DNA of 64,000 nucleotides, taken from assembly GCF_038405225.1 (NCBI RefSeq), contig NZ_CP151657.1:2108001-2172000 (forward strand). Direction: 5' to 3'. The notes beneath the pieces are model-generated. The model did no database searches and had not been told where the DNA came from. It saw only the letters and a list, made by a program, of their open reading frames with translations. Positions 52,652 through 61,764 of this stretch are shown here, in pieces; positions within the stretch are counted from its first letter, which is position 1; each line of letters begins with the position of its first letter. Source of the DNA: Arthrobacter citreus (GTDB lineage Bacteria; Actinomycetota; Actinomycetes; Actinomycetales; Micrococcaceae). The position numbers and the translations under genes are program-made.

Positions 52652-54601
52652 TTAGCCCACGGCGCCCCCAGCGGCCCGAATCAGCCCGGCATTGAGCTCC
52701 CGCACCGTTCCGGCATCGATCTTCACCACCCGCCGGTCGTACGTGAGCAGCCCGTTCACCTCGTCCTCCACATCGGTCAGCTGGGTGTAGACCGTGGCCG
52801 CAAGCCCCTGTGCCACAGCGGGTTCGATCTGCCGCCGGTGCAGCTTCTCATACGCCTGCCGCAGGGCATCCCGGGTCTTGAACCGCCGGTACCCGAACTC
52901 CTTCTCGTTGAAGGTGTGGCCCGGCACGCGCAGGCTGTACCCGCCGTACTCGGAAAGCACGACGGCGCGGCCGTCCCGCAGCCAGCCCTTCCGCAGCTTG
53001 AACGGCACAAAGTAGACGTGCACGCTCTTGAGGTCTCCCCCGCCCTGGTCATGCCACCCGCTGGCGTGGTCGATGCTGCGGGTGGGATCCAGCCCGCGCA
53101 GCAGCTCCGTCGCGGCGTTTGCGTCAAACTGTCCCCATCCCTCGTTGAACGGCACCCATACCGCAATCGAGGTGCAGCTGCGCAGCAGTTCAACGGTGGC
53201 GCGCAGCTCGTCGAGGAACTCGGCCCGGCCCTGCTCATCCGTCCGCCCGAAGGCCGCGTAGTCGCCGTCGTTGCGGTGCGGCAGCCCCACGGCCGGCGCA
53301 GTCACCACAGCATGCCGGTAGGACCGGCCGCCGTTGACCAGGTCCTGCCACACCAGCATGCCGAGACGGTCGGCGTGGTAGTACCAGCGCAGCGGCTCAA
53401 TCTTGATGTGCTTGCGCAGCATCGTAAAGCCCAGGTCTTTGGCGGCCTGGATGTCATAGGCCAGGGCATCGTCCGACGGCGCGGTGTACAGTCCGTCCGG
53501 CCAGTACCCCTGATCGAGCAGCCCGGCGTGGAAGTACGGGCGGCCGTTGAGCAGCAGCCGGGTATGGCCGGCACTGTCCGGCCCGACCCCGAAGGTGCGC
53601 AGCCCGGTGTAGCTGCGAATGCTGTCGACCTCCGCGCCGGCGCTGAGCAGCGTCACTGACACGTCGTAGAGGAAAGGATCCTCCGGTGTCCACAGGTGCG
53701 GATCAGGCACCGGGATGCGGGTGGGCACGCCGGGCACGACGACGGCGTCCGCCACAGTGCGGCCGGCAGCGGACACGGTGATTGCCGCCTGCAGATCCGA
53801 ATCCGCGGATTCCCCTGCCAACCCGGCGTCCCCGTGCAGGCCGCCCTCGAGGTGGACTGTCACGGAGACGGATTCGAGGTCCGGCACCAGATGCAGCCGT
53901 GAAATGCTGATCCGCGGAACCGCTTCCAGCCACACCGTCTGCCAAATGCCCGATTGTGCCGTGTACCAGATGCCTCCGCGGTCCAGCGTCTGTTTTCCCC
54001 GGCTGGCGTAGCCGGTGTCGCTGATGTCGCGGACCCGGACGATGATCTCGTGCTCGGCTTCGGCGGCTGCAGATCCGGGCTCTGCGGCATCGGGGCCGGC
54101 GTCACTGGGGCCGGCGGCAGATGCGGCGGTGGAGGCGGATCCGGCCGCTGCGGAATCGGCGGCACCCGCGGCGTCCCGTGCACCGGCTGCCAGCGCCTCG
54201 GTGACGTCCAGCGCGAACGGGAGGTAGCCGCCGTCGTGCCCTCCCACCTCGATCCCGTTGACGGTGACCGTGCAGCTCTGGTCCACCGCGCCGAAGTGCA
54301 GCAGCACCCGTTCGCCTGCGAAGCCCTCGGGCAGGCGGAGGGTGCGCCGGTACCAGAGGAACTGCTGCGGCTGGAGCTGGCGGTTGACGCCGGAGAGCGG
54401 AGCCTCGGGGGAAAACGGCACCAGGATCTGTCCGTCCCAGTCGCCGGCGGTCGGCGGAGCATCCCGGCGCACGGAGGTGAACGCATACTGCCAGTAGCCG
54501 TTGAGATTCAGGTAGCTGTCGCGGACCAGCTGCGGGCGCGGATAGTCCTGCAGGACGGCTTCCGGATCCAGGTCCGTTCCCCAGAGTGTCGTCAATGTCA
54601 C
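52652..54601 (-). CDS. glycoside hydrolase family 2 protein
   Basis: 649 aa, cytosolic. Order: jelly-roll sugar-binding domain (PRPQLVRDSYLNLNGYWQYAF ...), immunoglobulin-like domain, then TIM barrel. Acid/base Glu in WVPFNEGWGQFD and nucleophile Glu in VVLSEYGGYSL. HIKIEPLRWYYHADRLGMLVWQDLVNG is the family signature before the acid/base site. Substrate could be a beta-galactoside, glucuronide or mannoside. An Ala/Ser/Gly-rich insert (~50 residues) interrupts the N-terminal domain. GTG start at 54601 with AAGGAG 9 nt upstream. Confidence 0.9.
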   Translation of the reverse strand: MTLTTLWGTDLDPEAVLQDYPRPQLVRDSYLNLNGYWQYAFTSVRRDAPPTAGDWDGQILVPFSPEAPLSGVNRQLQPQQFLWYRRTLRLPEGFAGERVLLHFGAVDQSCTVTVNGIEVGGHDGGYLPFALDVTEALAAGARDAAGAADSAAAGSASTAASAAGPSDAGPDAAEPGSAAAEAEHEIIVRVRDISDTGYASRGKQTLDRGGIWYTAQSGIWQTVWLEAVPRISISRLHLVPDLESVSVTVHLEGGLHGDAGLAGESADSDLQAAITVSAAGRTVADAVVVPGVPTRIPVPDPHLWTPEDPFLYDVSVTLLSAGAEVDSIRSYTGLRTFGVGPDSAGHTRLLLNGRPYFHAGLLDQGYWPDGLYTAPSDDALAYDIQAAKDLGFTMLRKHIKIEPLRWYYHADRLGMLVWQDLVNGGRSYRHAVVTAPAVGLPHRNDGDYAAFGRTDEQGRAEFLDELRATVELLRSCTSIAVWVPFNEGWGQFDANAATELLRGLDPTRSIDHASGWHDQGGGDLKSVHVYFVPFKLRKGWLRDGRAVVLSEYGGYSLRVPGHTFNEKEFGYRRFKTRDALRQAYEKLHRRQIEPAVAQGLAATVYTQLTDVEDEVNGLLTYDRRVVKIDAGTVRELNAGLIRAAGGAVG

Positions 54602-54685
54602 GGGGCGGTGCTCCTTGTGGTTTGGGCGGCGTCCATCCCGAAATCCTAGCGCGGCGTGCAGCCGCACCTGCCCCGCATCACGGCG

Positions 54686-55474
54686 TCAGTCGCCAATGCC
54701 GATCGCCGAACCGAACAGCGCAAACCCGACAAACCCCGCAATGTCCACAAGGGCGTGCGCGATCACCAGCGGCATGACCCGCTTGGTCTTGGTGTACGCA
54801 TACCCGAAAAGCAGGCCCATCAGGAAGTTCCCGATGCCGGGCCCAATGCCCTGGTACAGGTGATAACTGGAGCGGATGAGGGCGCTGGTGATGATGATCG
54901 CCGGAGTGCTCCAGCCCAGCTGCCGCAGCCGGATAAAGAGGTACCCCACCACAATGACCTCCTCCAGCACGGCGTGCCGCAGGGCCGACAGGATGAGCAC
55001 CGGAAGCGTCCACCAGTAGGTGTCCAGGGCGGCCGGCACCAGCGCGGTGGTGATGCCCAGCGCACGCCCCGCGGCATACACGCCCAGGGTGCCGACGCTG
55101 ATGACCGTTGCCAGCCCGAAACCCAGCGCAAAGTCGCGCACCGGTTTGGCGAAGGTGAAGCCGAGGCGTCGGAACGCACTCTTGCCCGGTCCGGTCAGCA
55201 GGAACAGCACCAGTGCCACGGGCAGCAGCGAAAAGAAGATCCCCAGCAGCTGGTACACCAGATCGAACACCGGGTTCTCGTCCAGGACCGGGTTCAGCGT
55301 GGTTGTCTGCCCGGCGAGCGGACCCTCTGCCGCCTTTTCCAGGAGCTCGACGACGGCGTACACGCCTGATCTGCCCAGCGACAATCCCAGCACAATCAGG
55401 ATTTCGAAGACCAGCATCTTCCGGGCCCGCGGATCCAGGGCTTCGGCGGGGGCAGAGGGGAAGGCGGCACGCAT
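54686..55474 (-). CDS. CPBP family intramembrane metalloprotease-like protein
   Basis: 262 aa, about seven to eight helices. Abi/CPBP motif 1 appears as AVLEEVIVVGYLFIRLRQLG, with the Glu pair but Val where the EExxxR Arg usually stands. Motif 2 His is in SSYHLYQG and motif 3 His in VIAHALVDIAGF. Relatives process prenylated or signal substrates in the membrane. Monocistronic. Confidence 0.88.
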   Translation of the reverse strand: MRAAFPSAPAEALDPRARKMLVFEILIVLGLSLGRSGVYAVVELLEKAAEGPLAGQTTTLNPVLDENPVFDLVYQLLGIFFSLLPVALVLFLLTGPGKSAFRRLGFTFAKPVRDFALGFGLATVISVGTLGVYAAGRALGITTALVPAALDTYWWTLPVLILSALRHAVLEEVIVVGYLFIRLRQLGWSTPAIIITSALIRSSYHLYQGIGPGIGNFLMGLLFGYAYTKTKRVMPLVIAHALVDIAGFVGFALFGSAIGIGD

Positions 55475-55586
55475 GCTCCCATTGTGCCGGATGCCACAGG
55501 GTATTCCGGCTGCGGCGGGCGGCTTCAGGGGCTCCGGGCCTCAGGTTATTCCGGCTTGTCGGGAGCGGGAGACGCAGGCGCGGTCG

Positions 55587-56156
55587 CTAGGGGGACCGGA
55601 CCGTTTCATACGTCAGTTTCACCATGCCGGTTGTGTCGAAGCGTTGTTCGCGAAGAAGCCGCAGGCTGAGCCTGAGCCCGTCGGGAAACACCCGGGTTCC
55701 TTCGCCCAGCGTCACGGGGTAAACCATCAGCGACACCACATCCACCAGGTCCAGCCGGAAGGCCGCTTCGGTCACTGTGGGACCTTCAATAAGGAGGTCT
55801 CCCGTGGTTTCAGCCTTTGCCCGGGCAAAGGCTTCAGCGGTGAACTCCCGTTCCAGCCGGGTCCTTTGCGTCCAGGTGTGCTCCAGCGTCCGGGAAAAGA
55901 CCACCTTGTGGGCCCGGTTCCACGTTTCGGCAAAGGCTGCCGCTGCCGGTGAGCCTTCGGCGAGGGAGGGATCGGTTTCCCAGACGGCCATGGCTTCGTA
56001 CATCCGACGCCCGTACAGGTGTGTGCCCACGGTGGCCAGGTCCGCGGTGACTTGCTCCACCATGGCGTCATCCGGGGCCGCCCAGGAAAAGTCGCCCGAG
56101 GCATCAGCGATGTAGCCGTCCAGCGTGCAGGAGAGCATGTAGATGAGTTTTCCCAT
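55587..56156 (-). CDS. dihydrofolate reductase-family (RibD C-terminal-like) protein
   Basis: 189 aa from the ATG at 56156 (MGKLIYMLSCTLDGYIADASGDFSW). NADPH-binding: HLYGRRMYEAMAVWE; core GDLLIEGPTVTEAAFRLDLVDVVSLMVYPVTLGEGTRVFPDGLRLSLRLL. This is the YwjB/RibD-C family, widespread and of uncertain substrate. An upstream in-frame ATG at 56168 would add four residues. Confidence 0.9.
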   Translation of the reverse strand: MGKLIYMLSCTLDGYIADASGDFSWAAPDDAMVEQVTADLATVGTHLYGRRMYEAMAVWETDPSLAEGSPAAAAFAETWNRAHKVVFSRTLEHTWTQRTRLEREFTAEAFARAKAETTGDLLIEGPTVTEAAFRLDLVDVVSLMVYPVTLGEGTRVFPDGLRLSLRLLREQRFDTTGMVKLTYETVRSP

Positions 56157-56229
56157 GGCACATCCCAACCCGCCAAACGCTCAGAAGGCAAGGGTGCCGG
56201 GGTGGGAATTCGACACATCACCGGAGTGA

Positions 56230-56319
56230 AGCGGTGACAGAAGGCCACGGGTTCAGAAGGCCAGGGGTTCGGGGGGAGGTTCAGGGGTTCGGGGGGTCAC
56301 GGGCTCAGCGGCCGCGGAT
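56230..56319. repeat. G-rich short tandem repeats between RibD-like gene and hutI
   Basis: AGGGGTTCGGGGGG recurs twice (about 56262 and 56282) amid CGGGTTCAG/GGGCTCAG variants. Simple degenerate tandem repeats; could fold into G-quadruplex-like structures on the plus strand. Confidence 0.45.
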
Positions 56320-57615
56320 TCAGCGCACCCGCACACCGGCACGCCACACGGTACCGGTCAACGGCATGCCCGGCCGGTAGGCCAGATGCGCGGCCGAGGG
56401 GGCGTTGAGCAGCTGCAGATCCGCCCGGTGCCCGACGGCGAGCGACCCCACGGCGCGCTGTCCGTCCCGGTCAGTGCCGCGGTTCACCCGCAGGGCGAGC
56501 GCACCGCCGTACGTTGCGGCACGGACGGCTTCCTGCACGGTCAGCCTCATCTGCAGCACGGCGGTCGCGACGCAGAAGTTCATTGAACTCGTGTATGACG
56601 TCCCCGGGTTGCAGTTCGAGGCCAGCGCCACCGGCACACCGGCATCCAGCAGCCGGCGGGCATCGGCCAGCGGTGCCCGGGTGGACAGATCGCAGGCGGG
56701 CAGGCAGGTTGCCACTGTGCCAGGACCGCCGACACCGGCAGCGGCGCCCGCACCGACACCGGCGCCTTCGGCTCCGGCCCCGGTGCCCCCGCTCCACCCG
56801 GACCAGGTCCCGGCGAGCGCGTCGACGTCGCCGTCGGACAGGTAGTTCACGTGATCCACGCTGGCGGCCCCGAATTCCACGGCCAGCTGGACGCCGGCAC
56901 CGTGGCCCAGCTGGTTTCCGTGCGCCCGCAGCCCGAGCCCGGCATCCCGGCATGCTGCCAGCACGCGCCGCGACTGCTCCTCGGTGAAGGCGCCCTTCTC
57001 GCAGAACACGTCAGCCCACTGCACGTACGGGCGCACGGCGGCGAGCATGTCGGTGCAGACCAGCTCGGTGTACTCGTCCGGATCGGCACCGTGGGGCACC
57101 AGATGGGCGCCGAGAAAGGTGACGGTGTCCGCGACGGTGGAGGCGATGCGCGCGTGCCGCCGCTCCTCCTCCACGCTGAGCCCGTAACCGGTCTTGGTTT
57201 CCAGGTAGGTGGTTCCGCCCGCGGCGGCCTCCGCCACCCGGGCCAGCAGCAGCCGGGTCAGGTCATAGTCCGAGGCCTCACGCGTGGCTGCGGTGGTCAC
57301 GGCAATGCCGCCGGCGGCGTAGGATTCTCCAGCCATCCTTGCCTCGAATTCGGCGCTGCGGTCCCCGGCGAACACCAGGTGCGTGTGCGAATCCACCCAA
57401 CCGGGCAGCCCGGCCCGTCCCCCGGCGTCCACCGCCGAGTCGGCGGCCGGAGCGTGGGCGGCGGCACCGATCCAGCTGATCCGCTCCCCCTCGAAGACCA
57501 CCGCCGCGTCCTTCAGCACGGCGGCCGGGGCACCGTCGGCGTAGTCCTGCGTGGAGAGTTCGCCGATGTTGGTGATCAGGGTCGAAGCGGTGCTCTGGGG
57601 TGTAACCGTGCTCAT
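56320..57615 (-). CDS. hutI: imidazolonepropionase
   Basis: Third step of histidine breakdown: opens 4-imidazolone-5-propionate to formimino-glutamate. 431 aa from the ATG at 57615. Metal site GWVDSHTHLVFAGDR; GGTTYLETKTGYGL; ADVFCEKGAFTEEQSRRVL; LRAHGNQLGHGAGVQLAVEFGAASVDH; SNCNPGTSYTSSMNF. A ~35-residue Gly/Ala-rich insert (about 262-296) follows LSDGDVDALAGT, in the place where homologues have a short loop. Start overlaps hutF stop as ATGA. Confidence 0.95.
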   Translation of the reverse strand: MSTVTPQSTASTLITNIGELSTQDYADGAPAAVLKDAAVVFEGERISWIGAAAHAPAADSAVDAGGRAGLPGWVDSHTHLVFAGDRSAEFEARMAGESYAAGGIAVTTAATREASDYDLTRLLLARVAEAAAGGTTYLETKTGYGLSVEEERRHARIASTVADTVTFLGAHLVPHGADPDEYTELVCTDMLAAVRPYVQWADVFCEKGAFTEEQSRRVLAACRDAGLGLRAHGNQLGHGAGVQLAVEFGAASVDHVNYLSDGDVDALAGTWSGWSGGTGAGAEGAGVGAGAAAGVGGPGTVATCLPACDLSTRAPLADARRLLDAGVPVALASNCNPGTSYTSSMNFCVATAVLQMRLTVQEAVRAATYGGALALRVNRGTDRDGQRAVGSLAVGHRADLQLLNAPSAAHLAYRPGMPLTGTVWRAGVRVR

Positions 57616-59072
57616 GGGCGCGGGGTTCCTTCCAACGTAGAGGTGCGGGCGGCGTCCACGGCCGCGATGGCCGTGCCCAGCAGGGCGGCTGGATTCCCCA
57701 GCGTGGTGTGCCGTCCGCTGCGGGCGCGGATACGGCCGCCGACGACGACGGTGTGCACATCCGCGGCAGTGGCCGTGAGTGACAGCTGCCCGGGACGGGA
57801 GCCGGCGGTCCGGATGCTCGCCGGGTCCACGCACATCAGATCGCAGACCTTCCCGGCCTCCAACCCCGGCTCCGGCCGGTCTTGGGCGCGCGCCCCGGCG
57901 CCCGACACGGCCGCGTGCAGGTCGGCCGGCGTAAAACGGCCGCGTTCCCCCGAGGACAGCCGCTCCCCGTGTTCCAGGGCGCGCATCTCGAGGAAGGGAT
58001 CGACGACGGCGTGCTGGTCGGTGCCCAGCGCGATCCGGGCGCCGGCGGCACGCAGCGCGGCGGCCGGACCAATTCCGTCCGCCAGGTCAGCTTCGGTGGT
58101 GGGACACATGACCACGGTGGCGCCGGCATCCCCCAGGACGGAAATGTCCTCTTCGCTGAGGTGGGTGGCGTGCACGGCGGACAGCCGCGAACTGATCAGT
58201 CCGTGCTTGTCCAGGAGCATTGTGGGGGTCAGGCCGGTGGCCTGCACACAGGCCTCGTTCTCGGCGGGCTGCTCCGAGAGGTGGATGTGCAGGGGAATCC
58301 CGTCCGGGAGGCCGGCCGCAATGGTGGGCAGGGCAGCTTCCGGCACGCCGCGCACCGAGTGCAGCGCGGCCCCCACGCTGACGAGTGCCGGATCGAACTC
58401 CGCGGTTACGGCCGTTCGCAGCGACGCGAGGCGGTGCAGCCAGCCCTGCGCATCGCGGTCCCCGAAACGCTGCTGCCGCCCGTTCAGCGGAACCCCGAAT
58501 CCACCGGCCAGGTAACAGGTGTCCAGCAGGGTCAGCCGGATGCCGGCGGCGACGGCGGCGCGGGCCAGGGCTCGTTCCATGGCGTGGTCGCCGGTCTCTG
58601 ACCCGCCGTACGTGCTGCCGTCCGGGCGGTGGTGGACATAGTGGAACTCCGCCACGGAGGTGAACCCGGTGACCACCATTTCGGCGAACACGGCGGTGGC
58701 CAGCTGCTCGTACAGCTCCGGGGTCAGGGCACCGGCCGCCTCGTACATCTGCTCGCGCCAGGTCCAGAAGCTGCCGGAACCGCCGGCGTGTGTGCGTCCG
58801 CGCAGGACCCGGTGGAAGGCATGGGAATGAGCGTTCGACGCCGCCGGGAAGCTGACGCCGGGCAGCCGACAGTCACCCTCCCGGGCGGGCACCCAGGTTT
58901 CGGATCCGGTGACCATCCCGGCGCTGTCGACCTCCAGCCGGACGCCCGGCACCACGGCGCCGTCCACCCAGCCCTGCTCACACCAGAAGAAGCGGACCCC
59001 TTCGGCGGCGGCCCCGGCGGATGTCCCGGTGGCCGGACCACCGGCGGTCCCCTTGGCGGCCGGACTGCTCAC
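57612..59072 (-). CDS. hutF: formimidoylglutamate deiminase
   Basis: Converts N-formimino-L-glutamate to N-formyl-L-glutamate and ammonia; 486 aa. Amidohydrolase motifs SNAHSHAFHRVLRGRTH, AEFHYVHHRPDGSTYG, PLHIHLSEQPAENEAC, and VMCPTTEADLADGIGPA ... ALGTDQHAVVDPF. GTG start at 59072 overlapping the M20 gene stop (GTGA). Its presence means the five-step pathway that needs an N-formylglutamate deformylase. Confidence 0.94.
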   Translation of the reverse strand: MSSPAAKGTAGGPATGTSAGAAAEGVRFFWCEQGWVDGAVVPGVRLEVDSAGMVTGSETWVPAREGDCRLPGVSFPAASNAHSHAFHRVLRGRTHAGGSGSFWTWREQMYEAAGALTPELYEQLATAVFAEMVVTGFTSVAEFHYVHHRPDGSTYGGSETGDHAMERALARAAVAAGIRLTLLDTCYLAGGFGVPLNGRQQRFGDRDAQGWLHRLASLRTAVTAEFDPALVSVGAALHSVRGVPEAALPTIAAGLPDGIPLHIHLSEQPAENEACVQATGLTPTMLLDKHGLISSRLSAVHATHLSEEDISVLGDAGATVVMCPTTEADLADGIGPAAALRAAGARIALGTDQHAVVDPFLEMRALEHGERLSSGERGRFTPADLHAAVSGAGARAQDRPEPGLEAGKVCDLMCVDPASIRTAGSRPGQLSLTATAADVHTVVVGGRIRARSGRHTTLGNPAALLGTAIAAVDAARTSTLEGTPRP

Positions 59073-60391
59073 AGCAGGTCCTGCAGCACGTCGGCCAGGG
59101 CCTGCACGCCGAGCTCGGCGTCGCCGTCCTCCACGTACTCCTCGGGCGAATGGCTGATGCCGGAGGGGTTCCGGACAAACAGCATGCCGGTGGGCACGCG
59201 GGCCGCGAGCACCCCGGCGTCGTGTCCGGCGCCGGTGGCCAGGACCGGGGCGCCGGGGACCGTGCGGGCCACCGACTGCGCCAAGGCGCGCTGCAGGGCG
59301 GGATCGAAGTGGACCGTGCCGGAGAACGATTCCTCGGTCAGCTGCACGCTGCAGCCTTCAAACGCGGCAATCTTCTGGGCCTGGCCGTGGATTTTCTCCA
59401 CCAGAGCGGCGGTCACGGCGTCGTCGGGGTGGCGGACGTCCAGCCAAAGGTCCACCCGGGATGCAATGACGTTGGTTCCGCCCGGGACCGGTTCCAGCCG
59501 GCCCACGGTGGCGCGGGCACCGGACTGGGAGGCTGCGGTCTGGCGCACGGCCACAATCAGCTGCGCTGCCGCGACCATGGGATCAGACCGGTCCGCCATC
59601 AGCGTGGTTCCGGCGTGGTTGCCCTGCCCGGTGATGGAGAACCGCCACCGGCCGTGGCCCAGGATGGAGCCGGCCACCGCAACGGCGGGTCCGCGGCCGG
59701 CGGCATCGGTGAACTCTTCGGTGTTCAGGCCCTTGCCCTGCTCCACGTGCAGTTCCACGAAGTCGCCAATGAGGCTCAGCGTGGCGTCGTCCCGGCCCAT
59801 GCGGTCCGGATCCAGGCCGTTGGCGCGGGAGACATCGGCGAAGGTGTTGCCGTCAGCATCGCGCAGGGCCAGCGCCTTGCGCGGCTCGATGGCGCCGGCC
59901 AGCAGCCGGGAACCGAGGCAGGCCACGCCAAAGCGCGAGCCTTCCTCCTCCGGGAACACCGCGACGGCGAGCGCCCGGTTCCGCTGCAGGCTGCCGGTGT
60001 TTTCCCGGTCCTGCAGGATGTCCACGGCGGCGAGGGCGCTGGCCACACCCAGCGGCCCGTCGAAGGCGCCGCCCCCGGGAACGGAGTCCAAGTGGGAGCC
60101 TGTAACCAGGGCGCCCCGGCGTTCCGGAGCTGAATCGGTGCCGGACCCGGGAACGGGCGCGCCGCCGGATCCCTTGGATCCGCCGCCGGGCAGATCCCAC
60201 CAGGCCCAGAGGATGCCGTTCCGGTCCGTCTCCACCGACAGCCCCCGGCGGGAAGCCTCCGCGGTGAACCACGCGCGCAGGTCTCCTTCCGCCGTTGAGT
60301 AGACTGGCCGGCTGTAGCCGCCGCGGCGTCCGTCGCGGCCGGTGTCTTCGATGGCTCTCAGCAGGGTGTTGACGCTTGTTGTGTTCACCAT
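59069..60391 (-). CDS. M20-family amidohydrolase (allantoate/N-carbamoyl-amino-acid hydrolase-like) in the hut operon
   Basis: 440-aa zinc amidase. Metal ligands: GSHLDSVPGGGAFDGPLGV (His, Asp), FPEEEGSRFG (Glu), ELHVEQGKGL (His) and TGAGHDAGVLA (His). RNGILWAWWDLPG and FAGCSVQLTEESFSG-type regions are typical of the hydantoinase/carbamoylase family. ATG at 60391. It fills the operon position of HutG, suggesting action on N-formyl- or N-carbamoyl-glutamate; this substrate is an inference. Overlaps hutF by 4 nt and follows the permease by 2 nt. Confidence 0.9.
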   Translation of the reverse strand: MVNTTSVNTLLRAIEDTGRDGRRGGYSRPVYSTAEGDLRAWFTAEASRRGLSVETDRNGILWAWWDLPGGGSKGSGGAPVPGSGTDSAPERRGALVTGSHLDSVPGGGAFDGPLGVASALAAVDILQDRENTGSLQRNRALAVAVFPEEEGSRFGVACLGSRLLAGAIEPRKALALRDADGNTFADVSRANGLDPDRMGRDDATLSLIGDFVELHVEQGKGLNTEEFTDAAGRGPAVAVAGSILGHGRWRFSITGQGNHAGTTLMADRSDPMVAAAQLIVAVRQTAASQSGARATVGRLEPVPGGTNVIASRVDLWLDVRHPDDAVTAALVEKIHGQAQKIAAFEGCSVQLTEESFSGTVHFDPALQRALAQSVARTVPGAPVLATGAGHDAGVLAARVPTGMLFVRNPSGISHSPEEYVEDGDAELGVQALADVLQDLL

Positions 60392-60393
60392 GT

Positions 60394-61755
60394 CTATGTT
60401 CCCACCAGCAGGAACGCCACCGGCGTCGTGATGATCAGGCTCAGTGCCACCCGCTCGGCCCAGATGACCACCAGCTGCCACACCTTGAGGGGAATCCTGG
60501 TGGCCAGGATGCACGGCACCAGTGCGGAGAAGAAGATGATCGCTGAGACACAGACGACGGCGATGACCAGCCGCAGGACCTCGGACTCGTGCCCGGCCAC
60601 CACCGTGGCGGGCAGGAACATCTCGGCGATGCCGACGGCGGACGCCTTGGCGGCGAGCATTGGATCCGGCAGCTGGAGCACCAGGGTGAGCGGATAAAAG
60701 AGGTAGCCGAGCCAGTCGAACACGGGGGTGAAACGGGCCAGCAGCAGGCCGATCAGACCCACGGACATGATGGAGGGCAGGATGGCCATGGACATGAGCA
60801 CGCCGTCGCGGATGTTGTCCAGGACGTTCCGACCCAGCCGCGGAGCGGTTTTCAGGGCGGTCAGGGCCTCATTCCAGGCCGCGGCTCCCCGGTTGCCGGT
60901 GACCTTCGCTTCCGGCTGGGGCGTTGAACCCGGAAAATAGTCATCCGGGATGCGGCTCAGCGGCGGAATCCGCACCGTGATGGCCGTGACCGCGAAGGTG
61001 ACGGCAAAGGTGAGGAAAAAGTACGGCAGCCACAGGTGCATGATGTCCAGGGTTTTCGCGACGATCAGCATGAAGGTCACCGACACCGTGGAGAAACCCG
61101 TGGCGATGATTGACGCCTCGCGCGCCGTGTAGCGTCCGCTCTGGTACACCCGGTCGGTGATCAGCAGTCCCAGCGAATAGCTGCCCACAAAGGAGGCGAC
61201 GGCGTCGACCGCCGAGCGTCCCGGCGTCCGCCATACGGGGCGCATGACCCGCTGCACCATGACGCCGGTGAATTCCATCAGTCCGTAGCCCACCAGCAGG
61301 GCCAGGAAGATGGCTCCTATGGGGACAATGAAGCCCACCGGAATGACCAGCTTGTCGAACAGGAACGGTCCCAGGTCCGGGTCGAAGAACCACTGCGGAC
61401 CGAAACCGAAAACCAGCATGGTCCCGGTGATGAGTCCAATGATGTTCAGCAGCGCGAAGGTCCGCTTCAGCGGGGATTCCCGCCACCGACCGCTGGCGAA
61501 CGGATACACGGTGCCGGCCAGGATCAGGGCCAGGGCGATGTACCGGGTCAGTTCGCCCAGCCCTCCGGTGATCCAGGTGACCAGGTGGTCCAGCGGAATG
61601 GTGTTCTTGCCCCCGAGGGTGATCGGGATGAAGAACATGAAGATGCCGATGCCGCTGTAGACAAAGAACCGCCACATACCGGTCCGCGCCGCGGGTGCGT
61701 CCGCCGGTGATGGGCTTGCTGCTGCACTGTCGGGCCTGTTGCTGGAGGCTTCCAC
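60394..61755 (-). CDS. YjiH family (nucleoside-recognition/gate-domain) transporter
   Basis: 453 aa, about ten helices. MWRFFVYSGIGIFMFFIPITLGGKNTIPLDHLVTWI starts the YjiH family. The gate-like region is RSAVDAVASFVGSYSLGLLITDRVYQSGRYTAREASIIATGFSTVSVTFML. Homologues sit in hut operons of actinobacteria and bacilli and are thought to move histidine or urocanate. GTG start at 61755, 9 nt after hutU, with AAGGGGA upstream. Confidence 0.9.
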   Translation of the reverse strand: MEASSNRPDSAAASPSPADAPAARTGMWRFFVYSGIGIFMFFIPITLGGKNTIPLDHLVTWITGGLGELTRYIALALILAGTVYPFASGRWRESPLKRTFALLNIIGLITGTMLVFGFGPQWFFDPDLGPFLFDKLVIPVGFIVPIGAIFLALLVGYGLMEFTGVMVQRVMRPVWRTPGRSAVDAVASFVGSYSLGLLITDRVYQSGRYTAREASIIATGFSTVSVTFMLIVAKTLDIMHLWLPYFFLTFAVTFAVTAITVRIPPLSRIPDDYFPGSTPQPEAKVTGNRGAAAWNEALTALKTAPRLGRNVLDNIRDGVLMSMAILPSIMSVGLIGLLLARFTPVFDWLGYLFYPLTLVLQLPDPMLAAKASAVGIAEMFLPATVVAGHESEVLRLVIAVVCVSAIIFFSALVPCILATRIPLKVWQLVVIWAERVALSLIITTPVAFLLVGT

Positions 61756-61764
61756 GGGGTCCCC

